A stretch of 64,000 nt of DNA, taken from Enterococcus plantarum (GTDB lineage Bacteria; Bacillota; Bacilli; Lactobacillales; Enterococcaceae). The number at the start of each line of letters is the position of its first letter. The stretch's first letter is position 1. Made by a program: the position numbers and the translations under genes. Below are positions 27,798 to 36,479 of the stretch, one piece after another. The notes beneath the pieces were generated by a model. It was given only the letters and a program-made list of their open reading frames with translations. It ran no database searches and was not told the DNA's origin. The DNA lies in assembly GCF_001730295.1 (NCBI RefSeq), contig NZ_MIKA01000001.1, positions 1 through 64,000 of the forward strand, written 5' to 3'.

Positions 27798-27826
27798 ATT
27801 GTTCCAACAAGGAAGAGGAGTTTGAG

Positions 27827-28714
27827 ATGAATCCACATTTTTTTAGGCAAAGACATCCGTTAGTCATTTCCAGCTATTATCTACTGATGTTATTGATTGC
27901 TATGAGTACTACAAATCCCTTAATCATTGGTAGCTGTTTTTTTGGAAGTCTATCTTTTCGATTAGTACATTTAAAAAAGGGGAAAAAGCATTCAATTATC
28001 TTTCCGTTGATTTTTTTGATTTTGATCACGATCACAAATCCTTTGTTTGTACATAGAGGCGGTACGATTTTATTCTTTTTTCTAGATAAACCGATGACAC
28101 TTGAGGCATTTGTCTATGGCTTTTTTATGGGAATGATGATTGCTTCCGTCATTTATTTATTTCAAAATTTTCAAACGTCAGTGGATTCTGAAAAATTCTT
28201 TTATCTTTTTGGGAAACGATTTCCTAAGTCTGCCTTACTAGTGACGATGGTTTTTCGTTTTATTCCTTTATTTAAAACGTATTACCAAGAGTTGAATCAG
28301 GTACAAAAAACGATTCAGCGAACGCAAAAAAGAAGTTTTAGAGAAAAAACTTCCTATGGACTGGACTTGTTTGGCAACTTATTTTCTTGGGCACTGGAAA
28401 ACGCAATGGATACAGCGAATTCGATGAAAGCAAGAGGATACGGCGTGACGACTAGAAGCAGTCGGACGGTCTATCATTGGAGGATTTTGGATTCATTTTC
28501 TTTAGTTATAATAATCAGTTTGGGTAGTCTGTTCATTATGTTGGTTATGCAGGGAAACTATCAATTCAATTTTTATCCATATCAAGAAAATCTGTTATTA
28601 CTGTTAAAACAACGTTGGTTGGATTATCTAGTGATTTTAGTATTCGCTTTGATACCAACCTTGAATCGAATACGGGAGGTGATCGTATGGACTATCTTGA
28701 AATCCAAAATCTGA
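27827..28714 (+). CDS. ECF transporter T component (EcfT/CbiQ family)
   Basis: A 295-residue membrane protein, the transmembrane coupling subunit of an energy-coupling-factor vitamin transporter. It has several hydrophobic segments and a long cytoplasmic helix region containing FRFIPLFKTYYQEL (about residues 145-158). The family's Ala-Arg-Gly ATPase-contact motif appears as SMKARGYG (about 198-205). It is the first gene of a four-gene operon, with the fused ATPase overlapping its end by 28 bases. Expression is probably controlled by the leader terminator upstream. Confidence 0.87.
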   Translation: MNPHFFRQRHPLVISSYYLLMLLIAMSTTNPLIIGSCFFGSLSFRLVHLKKGKKHSIIFPLIFLILITITNPLFVHRGGTILFFFLDKPMTLEAFVYGFFMGMMIASVIYLFQNFQTSVDSEKFFYLFGKRFPKSALLVTMVFRFIPLFKTYYQELNQVQKTIQRTQKRSFREKTSYGLDLFGNLFSWALENAMDTANSMKARGYGVTTRSSRTVYHWRILDSFSLVIIISLGSLFIMLVMQGNYQFNFYPYQENLLLLLKQRWLDYLVILVFALIPTLNRIREVIVWTILKSKI

Positions 28715-30363
28715 GTTTTAGTTATGCTGGTAGTGAAAAATTAGTGTTGAATAATGTGTCGCTCTCTATAGAAGAAGGCGACTTTGTGTTGATATGTGGT
28801 GCTTCTGGAAGTGGTAAATCGACATTGCTAAAAATGCTAAAACCACAACTGACACCTGCTGGGAAGCAGGTGGGAGACATTTATTTAAACAATGAAAAAG
28901 TCACAGTCATTCCAGCTGTTTTTTCAACGAGTAAAATTGGTTATGTGATGCAAAATCCGGAAAACCAAATCGTCACAGATAGCGCTTGGCATGAATTAGC
29001 TTTTGGTTTAGAAAATATCGGACTGGAACCTTCTGAAATAAAAAGCCGTGTTGCAGAAATGGTCAACTTTTTAGGGATTCAAGATCTAGTAGACTATCAA
29101 ACGAAAGATTTATCTGGTGGACAAAAACAACTACTAAATTTAGCGTCTGTTTTAGTGATGAGACCTGATATTTTGATTTTGGATGAGCCTACCACTCAGC
29201 TTGATCCAATTGCTTCTCAGAATTTTATTGATGTTTTGATTCGATTAAATAGAGAAATGGGTTTAACTATAGTGTTAGCTGAACATGGCTTGGAATCGGT
29301 TTTCTCACTAGCGGATAAAGTGGTGCTTTTGGATAAAGGGGAATTGATTTTTTCTGATGTACCAGCGAACATAGTCGGAAAAATTAAACGTAATCAACGT
29401 GAGCTTAGTCGTTTTATAGTTAGTTTGCCAAGTGCAGTTCAACTTTTCCATGCAAGTGGTTTGACAGGACCGAGTCCAATCACTGTGATTGAAGGAAAGC
29501 GGTTCTTAGCACAACAATTTCCTAAAAGACCTGTTATAGAAGAGAAAAGAGTGCCAGATCAAAACAAAACGCAAGAAAAAGTGATTCTTCAATTAAAAAA
29601 TTGCTGGTTTCGTTATGAGAAAAATAGTCGAGATATTTTAGCAGGTGTCGACCTTGATTTAGTTGAAGGAGAAATTTTCTCTCTAGTTGGGGGCAATGGT
29701 ACAGGGAAAACAACCTTACTTAAAGTCATTGCGGGTATTCAGGAGTGTTATCGTGGCAAAATCACGCTTTTCAATCAACCCCTCAAAAAAAATCAACAGG
29801 TAGTGGGGTATTTGCCACAAGAACCACAAATGATGTTTAGTAGAGATTCAGTACTAGATGATTATAACAATTATCTAGAGAGCAAAAAAATGAGTGAACA
29901 GGAAAAGCGCAAGCGAATCGATTCGATTGTCAATTTACTTGATTTAAGCGAAATCTTGTTACAGCATCCATTGGATTTAAGTGGTGGCGAGTGTCAGCGT
30001 GCAGCCCTTGGAAAGCTTCTTTTGACAGATCCTAAAGTAATACTGTTGGATGAGCCGACAAAAGGGATCGACAATTATGGGAAAAAACAATTGATCGACT
30101 TATTGAAACAATTGTCTATGAAAGGCAAAACGATTTTAGTGGTGACACATGATTTGGATTTTGCGGCAGAATTATCGGATCGTTGCGGACTGTTTTTCCA
30201 AAATGATTTATTGACAACGGCTAAACCTGCTCAATTTTTTAGCCAACATACTTTTTATACAACAGCTGCTAGCCGAATTTCGCGTGAATTTTTTTCAAAT
30301 TTAATCACAACTGATGAAGTGATTGCGGCTTATGTTGCCGCTAAAGGAGTGACGAATGAATAA
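28687..30363 (+). CDS. ECF transporter fused double ATPase (EcfA-A')
   Basis: A 558-residue protein with two complete ABC ATPase domains in one chain, powering substrate uptake. Domain 1 has Walker A GASGSGKST (about residue 40), Q-loop MQNPENQIV, signature LSGGQKQLL and Walker B ILILDEPTTQLD. Domain 2 has Walker A GGNGTGKTT, signature LSGGECQRA and Walker B VILLDEPTKGID. The ATG at 28687 follows GGGAGGTGATCG. In most Firmicutes the two ECF ATPases are separate genes shared by many S components, so a fused pair with its own T and S genes marks a dedicated (group I-like) transporter. Confidence 0.9.
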   Translation: MDYLEIQNLSFSYAGSEKLVLNNVSLSIEEGDFVLICGASGSGKSTLLKMLKPQLTPAGKQVGDIYLNNEKVTVIPAVFSTSKIGYVMQNPENQIVTDSAWHELAFGLENIGLEPSEIKSRVAEMVNFLGIQDLVDYQTKDLSGGQKQLLNLASVLVMRPDILILDEPTTQLDPIASQNFIDVLIRLNREMGLTIVLAEHGLESVFSLADKVVLLDKGELIFSDVPANIVGKIKRNQRELSRFIVSLPSAVQLFHASGLTGPSPITVIEGKRFLAQQFPKRPVIEEKRVPDQNKTQEKVILQLKNCWFRYEKNSRDILAGVDLDLVEGEIFSLVGGNGTGKTTLLKVIAGIQECYRGKITLFNQPLKKNQQVVGYLPQEPQMMFSRDSVLDDYNNYLESKKMSEQEKRKRIDSIVNLLDLSEILLQHPLDLSGGECQRAALGKLLLTDPKVILLDEPTKGIDNYGKKQLIDLLKQLSMKGKTILVVTHDLDFAAELSDRCGLFFQNDLLTTAKPAQFFSQHTFYTTAASRISREFFSNLITTDEVIAAYVAAKGVTNE

Positions 30364-31042
30364 GAAGATAAATCCAATGGTGATCAGAAGTGTTCTTGCG
30401 GGGATCTTGATCTTTATAGGAATTGCACTTTTTCAAGCAAGTCAGTATCAAGTTATTTCGATGCTGCTTGTCATAGTTGCGTGTATTCCTATTTATTATC
30501 GCTATGAGAAAAAGCAGTTAAATATCAAAGAACTAGTAATGATTGCAGTGGTAACGGCAATCGCTGTTTTAGGTCGATTCTTATTTTATATGGTTCCAGC
30601 GATTACTCCTATGACGGCGATCATTATTATTTGTGGGATTTGTTTGGGTTCGGAAGTTGGCTTTTTGGTTGGCTCGCTTTCAGCGATTACATCTAATATG
30701 CTGTTTGGGCAAGGGCCATGGACTCCTTTTCAAATGTTCTCTTGGGGGATGATCGGTTTTCTTGCTGGGTTACCGTGGATGCAAAAAGTTCTAGGGAAAA
30801 ATTATTGGCTTTTAGCGTTATATGGTATTTTTGCGGGTCTGTTTTTTTCCTTTTTTATGGATGTCTGGACTGTCTTTTCAATTGACCGGACATTTTCTTG
30901 GCAGAGGTATTTAGCCTTATTACTGACAGCTGTTCCTTATACAGTTTCATATTGTTTTGCAAATGCATTCTTTTCGTGTTTGCTGTTTAGAGTAATCCAG
31001 ACAAAGCTTCAACGTATTTTAACGAAATACGATATAAAATAA
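30356..31042 (+). CDS. ECF transporter S component, probable cobalamin specificity
   Basis: A 228-residue membrane protein with about six hydrophobic segments. The centre resembles the CbrT-like group of S components: AVLGRFLFYMVP, ITPMTAIIIICGICLGSEVG, SAITSNMLFGQGPWTPFQM and WGMIGFLAG. S components bind the vitamin. Cobalamin is inferred, not shown. The arguments are the similarity to that S family, the DUF4430 lipoprotein next door (the same fold occurs in transcobalamin-type proteins), and the adjacent eut remnants, since ethanolamine lyase needs B12. It overlaps the ATPase gene by eight bases. Confidence 0.75.
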   Translation: MNKKINPMVIRSVLAGILIFIGIALFQASQYQVISMLLVIVACIPIYYRYEKKQLNIKELVMIAVVTAIAVLGRFLFYMVPAITPMTAIIIICGICLGSEVGFLVGSLSAITSNMLFGQGPWTPFQMFSWGMIGFLAGLPWMQKVLGKNYWLLALYGIFAGLFFSFFMDVWTVFSIDRTFSWQRYLALLLTAVPYTVSYCFANAFFSCLLFRVIQTKLQRILTKYDIK

Positions 31043-31067
31043 ATTAGAGATAAAGGCGGAATGAACG

Positions 31068-31442
31068 ATGAAAAAATTTGTAAAAGTAGCAATGGCTTTA
31101 ACAGTGATCTTTTTATTAGGTGCATGTGGGAAAACAAATGATGACAAAAAAGAGCAAGATGCCGGAATGAAGGTAACGATCATCTTAAAGGAAGAGGATA
31201 AACAATTTGATAAAAAAGAAGTCAAGGTCAAAAAAGATGAATCGCTTCAAACCGTCATGGAAACAAATTTTAAAGTTGAGATGGACAAAGATTTTATCAG
31301 CGGTATCGATGGGCATCTCCAAGATGCAAAAGCAAGTAAATATTGGCTATATGATGTGAATGGCAAACAACCAGAAGTAGGTGCAGTTGAGTACTTCTTA
31401 AAAGATGGCGATACAGTGACTTGGACGTTGAATAAACTATAG
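31068..31442 (+). CDS. DUF4430 lipoprotein, probable extracellular vitamin-binding subunit
   Basis: A 124-residue lipoprotein with signal peptide and lipobox FLLGAC (Cys 21). A charged linker is followed by a DUF4430-type domain with SLQTVMETNF, YWLYDVNGKQPEVG and YFLKDGDTVTWTL. This domain is shared with the C-terminal part of transcobalamin and intrinsic factor, which suggests capture of a corrinoid outside the membrane for the preceding ECF transporter. It is the last intact gene of the operon, 25 bases after the S component. Confidence 0.78.
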   Translation: MKKFVKVAMALTVIFLLGACGKTNDDKKEQDAGMKVTIILKEEDKQFDKKEVKVKKDESLQTVMETNFKVEMDKDFISGIDGHLQDAKASKYWLYDVNGKQPEVGAVEYFLKDGDTVTWTLNKL

Positions 31443-31739
31443 GAGTGACTAGAGGACAAAGCGATTGACAATAACGGTATTGTTTATGGCAGTATCTGTC
31501 ATTGAATAAAAATTAACTGGTCGATTGTTTTTGATTCACTCCCGGTTTTTGTAGGACAGTCATTTTTAATCCAATTTTAGGGTTTAGTGTGGCCAGTTTT
31601 AAGTATTTAGGTGTTATACGAGTCTTGGATCATTATTTTAATCGCGATTCAACTGTCAGGTTTTGTTTGTTAGACTGAACTTGTCAGTCAGACGAAAGAA
31701 CATAACGGAGGCAAGAATTTAGGAAAACAACTGAAGCGT
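31443..31739 (+). pseudogene. Decayed membrane-protein-like sequence
   Basis: One frame reads hydrophobic pieces (VFDSLPVFVGQSFLIQF, SWIIILIAIQLSGFVC) separated by several TAG/TGA stops and runs in the same frame into the next remnant. The family was not recognised. No RNA gene or promoter is evident. Confidence 0.35.
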
Positions 31740-32125
31740 ATGAGTGAACAGACAGAAATTGCGTTAGCTACAAGTGTTTAAGGAGTACCAAATGTTAGGA
31801 TCGTCAGTTTTTTTATGATGAAGCTAAAAATGTCTATTCTTTTCCATGTTCCAAGGAAATGAAAAATGACTGAATTTCAAAAGAATCCCAAAGTTGCGTT
31901 TACAACGATTCCATCTATTACTACACATCATGTTCGGGTGCACTATGCGGATATAAAAAAAGTGAGTTAACAGTTTATGATGTAGCAGAGCAATAGATTC
32001 GAAAAATTCCTAGTTATGAACAAAATATTAAGAAAGCTGGTTCTATGCTGGAATTAGTCGAGATTCATTTTAACCACGCAATTGTGATTTTAGGGATGGA
32101 CAATAGAGAAACAATCAATCTATAA
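31740..32125 (+). pseudogene. Pyridoxamine 5'-phosphate oxidase-family protein remnant
   Basis: Pieces of a PPOX-family flavin-binding protein can be read with several stops and frameshifts: MSEQTEIALATSV, GVPNVRIVSFFYDEAKNVYS, QKNPKVAFTTIPS, KSELTVYDVAEQ, then SMLELVEIHFNHAIVILGMD to TAA. All parts are in order, so decay is by point changes and small indels with no large deletion. Confidence 0.7.
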
Positions 32126-32148
32126 AAATGAAGGAGAGTGGATATAAC

Positions 32149-32557
32149 TTGAATTCGTGGATTGGCGTTGCCTCTAAAAATCATATAGAAATTGGGGTTG
32201 CAGGTGGTTTTTGTCAATTATGTCATGGGAAATCAGCGCCATTAAATCGAATGAAGTCTGGGGATTGGTTGATTTATTATACACCAAAACATCATTTTAA
32301 AACCAAAGAACCCTGTCAGGATTTCATTGCCATTGGGCAGATTTTACTTGGAAAAGCTTATTCATTCGAAATGGCTCCTGGTTTTATTCCAGTTAGAAGA
32401 GATATTGATTTAAAAAAATACTCAATCCGTTCCGTTACAAGCAATTGCTGATTTTCATTTGTGGCAGGAGTATCGATCACGCCTGAGATTTGGCCAATTT
32501 CAAATTCCAGAGGAGTTGTTCAACTTGATTGCATCTGGAATGAAAAAAGAAGAATAA
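32149..32557 (+). pseudogene. EVE-domain (UPF0310) protein, frameshifted
   Basis: From a TTG behind AAGGAGAG the frame begins NSWIGVASKNHI and includes FCQLCHGKSAPLNRMKSGDW and LIYYTP, the start of an EVE/PUA-like domain that binds modified bases in nucleic acids. After about 85 codons the frame is lost at a run of seven A (about 32411-32417). The remaining C-terminal part (PLQAIADFHLWQEYRSRLRF, FQIPEELFNLIASG) lies in another frame. A single-base error in the A run would restore it, so sequencing error is possible. Confidence 0.72.
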
Positions 32558-32600
32558 AAAAATCAGGACAGAGAAATCACTCTAGTCCTGATTTTATTTT
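32557..32600. terminator. Bidirectional terminator
   Basis: AAAATCAGGAC pairs with GTCCTGATTTT with A and T runs on the two sides; it separates the EVE remnant from the convergent permease gene. Confidence 0.8.
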
Positions 32601-32616
32601 TGAAGTATGAAACATT

Positions 32617-33840
32617 TTATTCGTAACGTAATGCTTCGATTGGATCAAGCTTCGCTGCTTTTCTAGCAGGATAAACACCAAAGAATATTCCGATAGCGCT
32701 TGAAAATAAGAGTACAGCTATAATTGAACCTAGTGTAAACTGCGCAGTGATGTCTAAGACACTTGCTATAGTGACAGCCAAGATCGCACCTAACGTTAAT
32801 CCAATCAGTCCACCAATTAAGCATAGAATAACGGATTCTGTTAGAAATTGAAATAAGATATTACGATCTGTTGCACCCAGAGCTTTTCTTGTTCCGATTT
32901 CTCTAGTTCGTTCAGTGACTGAAACAAGCATGATATTCATCACACCAATGCCGCCAACGAGCAAAGCAATTGCAGCAACAGCCGCAATGAAGTTGATAAA
33001 CAAACCTAAGACGTTATTCACCTGATCAAGTGCTTGCAAGAAATTTGTTGCAGTATAGACTTTTTCACCAACTGTATTGTGACGCACAGAGAGAATATTT
33101 ACGATTTGTTTAGAGACTGAATCAATATCATCTTTGGATTTAGCAATAACGGTCAAACTGGTGATTTTAGTTGCATCAGGATTCAAATTATCTGCTGTAG
33201 TCAGTGGGATTGAAATATAACCCATCATTTCTTCCTCGTCAAATGCCCCAACCATTTTTTCAACGGTACTTTTGGTTACTCCGATGATTCGAGCACTTAT
33301 CTGTCCTTTTTGCCCGTGTAAATTGATTTTTTCGCCAACGACATTTTCACGTCCATTGAAAAAATACCGAGCCGTATCAGCGCTAATCACCGCTACTTTG
33401 CTGCCTTCAGAGTATTCAGTTGTATTGAAATAGCGTCCGTAGACGATGTCTTTATCCATTGTTTGGTTTGTATATTGTAAATCAGGTGTTCCCGCCATGA
33501 CCAATGTTGCTTTTGATTTTTCATTTGCTGCACCAACAACTTGGATCGACACAACAGGGGAGAGATGGTCAATTTGCGGGATGCCATCTTTTAATGCTTT
33601 GATATCTTTACTGGTAATTTTTTCATTGTCAGTTGCGTCACGGCTAGTAGAAACAGAAATCGTAGAAGCACCTAAATCACTAAAAGTACCAGTTATTTGA
33701 GTCGTTGCACCATTTCCAACCGCAAGTATGGCGATGACTGCTGCAATGCCGATAATAATTCCAAGCATTGTCAAAAATGAACGCATTTTGTTCGCTAAAA
33801 TACTATCGATCGCCATTTTGAAACTCTCAATAATTCCCAT
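32617..33840 (-). CDS. MacB/YknZ-like ABC transporter permease
   Basis: A 407-residue permease with one N-terminal membrane helix, a large extracellular MacB-type periplasmic-core-like domain (about residues 45-270) and a C-terminal FtsX domain with three helices. It begins ESFKMAIDSILANKMRSFLT and contains GIGVMNIMLVSVTERTREIG and ARKAAKLDPIEALRYE, the usual coupling motifs. Gene order adaptor-ATPase-permease matches B. subtilis YknXYZ and MacAB-type systems, which export peptides or antibiotics. The substrate is not visible. Confidence 0.9.
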   Translation of the reverse strand: MGIIESFKMAIDSILANKMRSFLTMLGIIIGIAAVIAILAVGNGATTQITGTFSDLGASTISVSTSRDATDNEKITSKDIKALKDGIPQIDHLSPVVSIQVVGAANEKSKATLVMAGTPDLQYTNQTMDKDIVYGRYFNTTEYSEGSKVAVISADTARYFFNGRENVVGEKINLHGQKGQISARIIGVTKSTVEKMVGAFDEEEMMGYISIPLTTADNLNPDATKITSLTVIAKSKDDIDSVSKQIVNILSVRHNTVGEKVYTATNFLQALDQVNNVLGLFINFIAAVAAIALLVGGIGVMNIMLVSVTERTREIGTRKALGATDRNILFQFLTESVILCLIGGLIGLTLGAILAVTIASVLDITAQFTLGSIIAVLLFSSAIGIFFGVYPARKAAKLDPIEALRYE

Positions 33841-33855
33841 GAAAATGACTCCTTT

Positions 33856-34548
33856 CTATAGCGTTCTTCGTTCCAATACAGATTGGTCATCAATGATTTC
33901 TCCATCTCGAAAAGAAACGATTCGCTTTGTATACTGAGCTACATCGGGCTCATGTGTGACCATGACCACAGTTGTACCAGCATCATTTAAATCTTGGAAA
34001 ATTTTCATGATTTCCAGTGTTGTTTTTGAGTCCAAATTTCCTGTAGGTTCATCAGCCATTAAAACTGCTGGATCATTTACGATAGCACGAGCTATTGCGA
34101 CACGTTGTTTTTGTCCACCAGAAATCGCATTTGGTCTATGGGCGACACGGTCAGCTAAACCTACTTTTCTCAATGCTTCTAGTGCGCGTTCTTTTCGTTC
34201 CTTTGTTGGAATACCAGAATAAACCATAGGTAGGGCAACGTTATCTAGTAAAGACATTCTCGGCATTAAATTAAAGGATTGAAAAACAAAACCAATTTCC
34301 TTATTTCTGACATGAGCACTTTCATTACTACTCAAATTAGTAACATCTTGTCCATTTAAGTGATAAGAACCTTCGTCAAATCGATCCAATAAACCAAGAA
34401 TATTCATCATCGTTGATTTACCCGAACCGCTAGGACCCATGATTGAAGTGAATTCTCCTTCTGCGATATGTAAGGAAACGTGTTTTAATGCTTCTAATTC
34501 TTCTCCTCCGGTCCGATAAATTTTTACGACATCTTTTAAATCAATCAA
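33856..34548 (-). CDS. MacB/LolD-type ABC transporter ATPase
   Basis: A 230-residue ATPase with Walker A GPSGSGKST (about residues 38-46), Q-loop FVFQSFNL, signature SGGQKQRVAIARA (about 142-154), Walker B VLMADEPTGNLD and the switch His in VMVTHEP. It partners the permease gene that follows 15 bases later and the adaptor gene before it. Confidence 0.93.
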   Translation of the reverse strand: MIDLKDVVKIYRTGGEELEALKHVSLHIAEGEFTSIMGPSGSGKSTMMNILGLLDRFDEGSYHLNGQDVTNLSSNESAHVRNKEIGFVFQSFNLMPRMSLLDNVALPMVYSGIPTKERKERALEALRKVGLADRVAHRPNAISGGQKQRVAIARAIVNDPAVLMADEPTGNLDSKTTLEIMKIFQDLNDAGTTVVMVTHEPDVAQYTKRIVSFRDGEIIDDQSVLERRTL

Positions 34549-34560
34549 TCATTTCACCTT

Positions 34561-35421
34561 CTATTCTTTGGTTACTTCAGCATTGTTTTTAATATCAGAA
34601 CTTGGAGAAAGAATAACCGTTTCTCCTTCTTTTAGCCCTTTTTTGACTTCAATCAATTTATCTGATTGAATGCCGATCTCGATTTTTTTCTCTTTAGCAA
34701 GACCATCTTTCACGATATAGGTAATGGGTTCGTTTTTATCGTTATAGGTTAAGGCTTCAATTGGTAGGGCAAGCACATTTTCAACGGTGTCCGTAGTGAT
34801 CGTTACATCAACATCAAAACCAGAAAAGAGTTTTTCTGATGCATGATCAAACGTTACGACAGCACCAAGGCTCGCACTGTTACCGGTTGCGGATTGAGTG
34901 CTTTGAGCAGTCGGATCTTTTTCAGAGACTTTTCCTGAAAATGTTTGGTTTCCACTCGTTATTTCTACTTTCTGATCAACAGCTACTGAAGAGGCTTCAG
35001 AGTTAGATAAAGCTAATTGAACGTTTAACGTAGAAAGATCATCTAACTGAATCGATGGTTTTCCTTGCTGAGCATTTGTGTCGGCTTGGTTATTCTTGAT
35101 ATTGACTTGCGTGATTGTTCCATCAAAGCCAGCAATTAATTGAAGTCCATTATCATATGTTGCTAAAACGTTCTCTTTTGTTACCTTATCGCCAGTTTTG
35201 ACAAGCACATCCACAACATTGCCAGTACCAATAAGTGCTTGTGTTTGATTTGGGATCAAGGTTCCAGTTGTGGAAAGTGTTTCAACGATTGTTTCTTTTT
35301 TTACTTCTCCAGTTCTAACAGTAACAGCGTTTGATTTTCCTGAATTTCCTTGAACAACTAAGAAAATAATCAAGGCGACAACCAAAACGGCAAGAATACC
35401 GAAAATAGTTTTTTTCTTCAT
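34561..35421 (-). CDS. Membrane-fusion/adaptor protein (HlyD/MacA/YknX-like)
   Basis: A 286-residue membrane-anchored adaptor. One N-terminal membrane segment (about 6-23) is followed by a barrel-sandwich/lipoyl-like domain (TLSTTGTLIPNQ, VLVKTGDKVTKENVLA) and beta-barrel parts (LFSGFDVDVTIT). The short coiled-coil hairpin of Gram-negative MacA appears to be missing or small. The ATG at 35421 is chosen because AGGAAAGAGCTG precedes it. It is the first gene of the three-gene exporter operon. Confidence 0.87.
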   Translation of the reverse strand: MKKKTIFGILAVLVVALIIFLVVQGNSGKSNAVTVRTGEVKKETIVETLSTTGTLIPNQTQALIGTGNVVDVLVKTGDKVTKENVLATYDNGLQLIAGFDGTITQVNIKNNQADTNAQQGKPSIQLDDLSTLNVQLALSNSEASSVAVDQKVEITSGNQTFSGKVSEKDPTAQSTQSATGNSASLGAVVTFDHASEKLFSGFDVDVTITTDTVENVLALPIEALTYNDKNEPITYIVKDGLAKEKKIEIGIQSDKLIEVKKGLKEGETVILSPSSDIKNNAEVTKE

Positions 35422-35470
35422 AAATTTCAGCTCTTTCCTACTAATTTTATGACATAGTGTCACTTACGCA

Positions 35471-35499
35471 ATTTTACTCTTTTTTTCATGAAAAGTCTA
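35471..35499 (-). promoter_or_regulatory. Promoter of the YknXYZ-like operon
   Basis: On the minus strand: TAGACT, 17 bases, TAAAAT, about 50 bases before the adaptor start. Confidence 0.5.
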
Positions 35500-35628
35500 A
35501 AATTAATTTCAATTTTTAAATTATTTCTAAATAAAAAATAATCGTGACTTATTTGATCAATAATCTGAAGTACCAGGTGTTTCTTGCGTTATACTAGAGA
35601 AAATGAATGGTGAGAAGGAGCTGAAATA

Positions 35629-36363
35629 ATGAAAAAATTTATTTATGCCATCAGTGATATCCATGGCGAATATGAGTTGTTCAATGAGTTGATTCAATAC
35701 TTTGATCCGAAGATACATCAACTAGTATTAATTGGTGATTTGAATGATCGCGGGCCAAAGACTAAAGAGAGTTTTTTACTTGGAAAAGAGTTAGTCGAGA
35801 AATATGGAGCGGTTTATCTTAGAGGAAATCATGAAGAGTACTTTCTTCAGTTTTTAAACAAACCAGAAGATTGGTTTACTAGTTATGTTCGAAATGGTGG
35901 CAAAGAGACGATGGAAAGCTTGCTGCACAAAGGCGCGACAGAAGAATATTCTCCAACAGAGATCAGTATGTTGATTCGTAGCCGATATAAAGAGTTAATT
36001 GAATTTTTAATGGAACGACCACTGTATTTTGAGTGGGAAGAGTATCTATTTGTTCATGCCGGTGTCGATTTAACGAAAAAAGATTGGCATGAAACAAGTC
36101 CTCATGATTTTATCTGGATAAGAGAAGCATTTCATCAAGGCAAAAATCATACTGAGAAAAAAATCGTTTTTGGTCATACCATCACACCTATGCTCCACGG
36201 GGATATGGAAACGACTGATTTATGGCAATCGGACAATAAGATCGGGATTGATGGAGGAGGAGTCTTTGGTGGTTCTGTTCATGGTGTGATTTTCGATAAA
36301 AATGGAATCGTACAAGATATTGAATATCAAAATTTAAACGGCCCTTGGCAACCTGATTTTTAA
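35629..36363 (+). CDS. Metallophosphoesterase (serine/threonine phosphatase-like)
   Basis: A 244-residue calcineurin-like phosphoesterase of the PP1/PrpE-ApaH group. All metal-binding motifs are present: SDIHGEY (about residues 8-14), GDLNDRGP (about 36-43), RGNHEEYF (about 66-73), VHAGVD (about 143) and FGHTITP (about 183). Substrates in this group include phosphoproteins and dinucleoside polyphosphates; which applies here is not visible. It is a single gene behind GAGAAGGAGC. Confidence 0.85.
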   Translation: MKKFIYAISDIHGEYELFNELIQYFDPKIHQLVLIGDLNDRGPKTKESFLLGKELVEKYGAVYLRGNHEEYFLQFLNKPEDWFTSYVRNGGKETMESLLHKGATEEYSPTEISMLIRSRYKELIEFLMERPLYFEWEEYLFVHAGVDLTKKDWHETSPHDFIWIREAFHQGKNHTEKKIVFGHTITPMLHGDMETTDLWQSDNKIGIDGGGVFGGSVHGVIFDKNGIVQDIEYQNLNGPWQPDF

Positions 36364-36479
36364 ACAATTGTATTTTTACAGAACGAGTAAAGACTAGCTA
36401 AGCTTTGGACTCGTCCTATATTTCAGCAAGAAAATATGCTAAAATTAAACAGTATGTTAATGAAGAGAGGTATGTAAAT

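Noticed and set aside
27421-27826. Cobalamin riboswitch ahead of the ECF transporter
   Set aside because: I looked for the B12 box and the conserved GCCACTG-type ends and did not find them; the leader is described by its hairpins instead.
32405-32420. Programmed -1 frameshift at TTTAAAAAAA in the EVE-domain gene
   Set aside because: The downstream part needs a +1 (or -2) shift, not -1, so a simple indel fits better.
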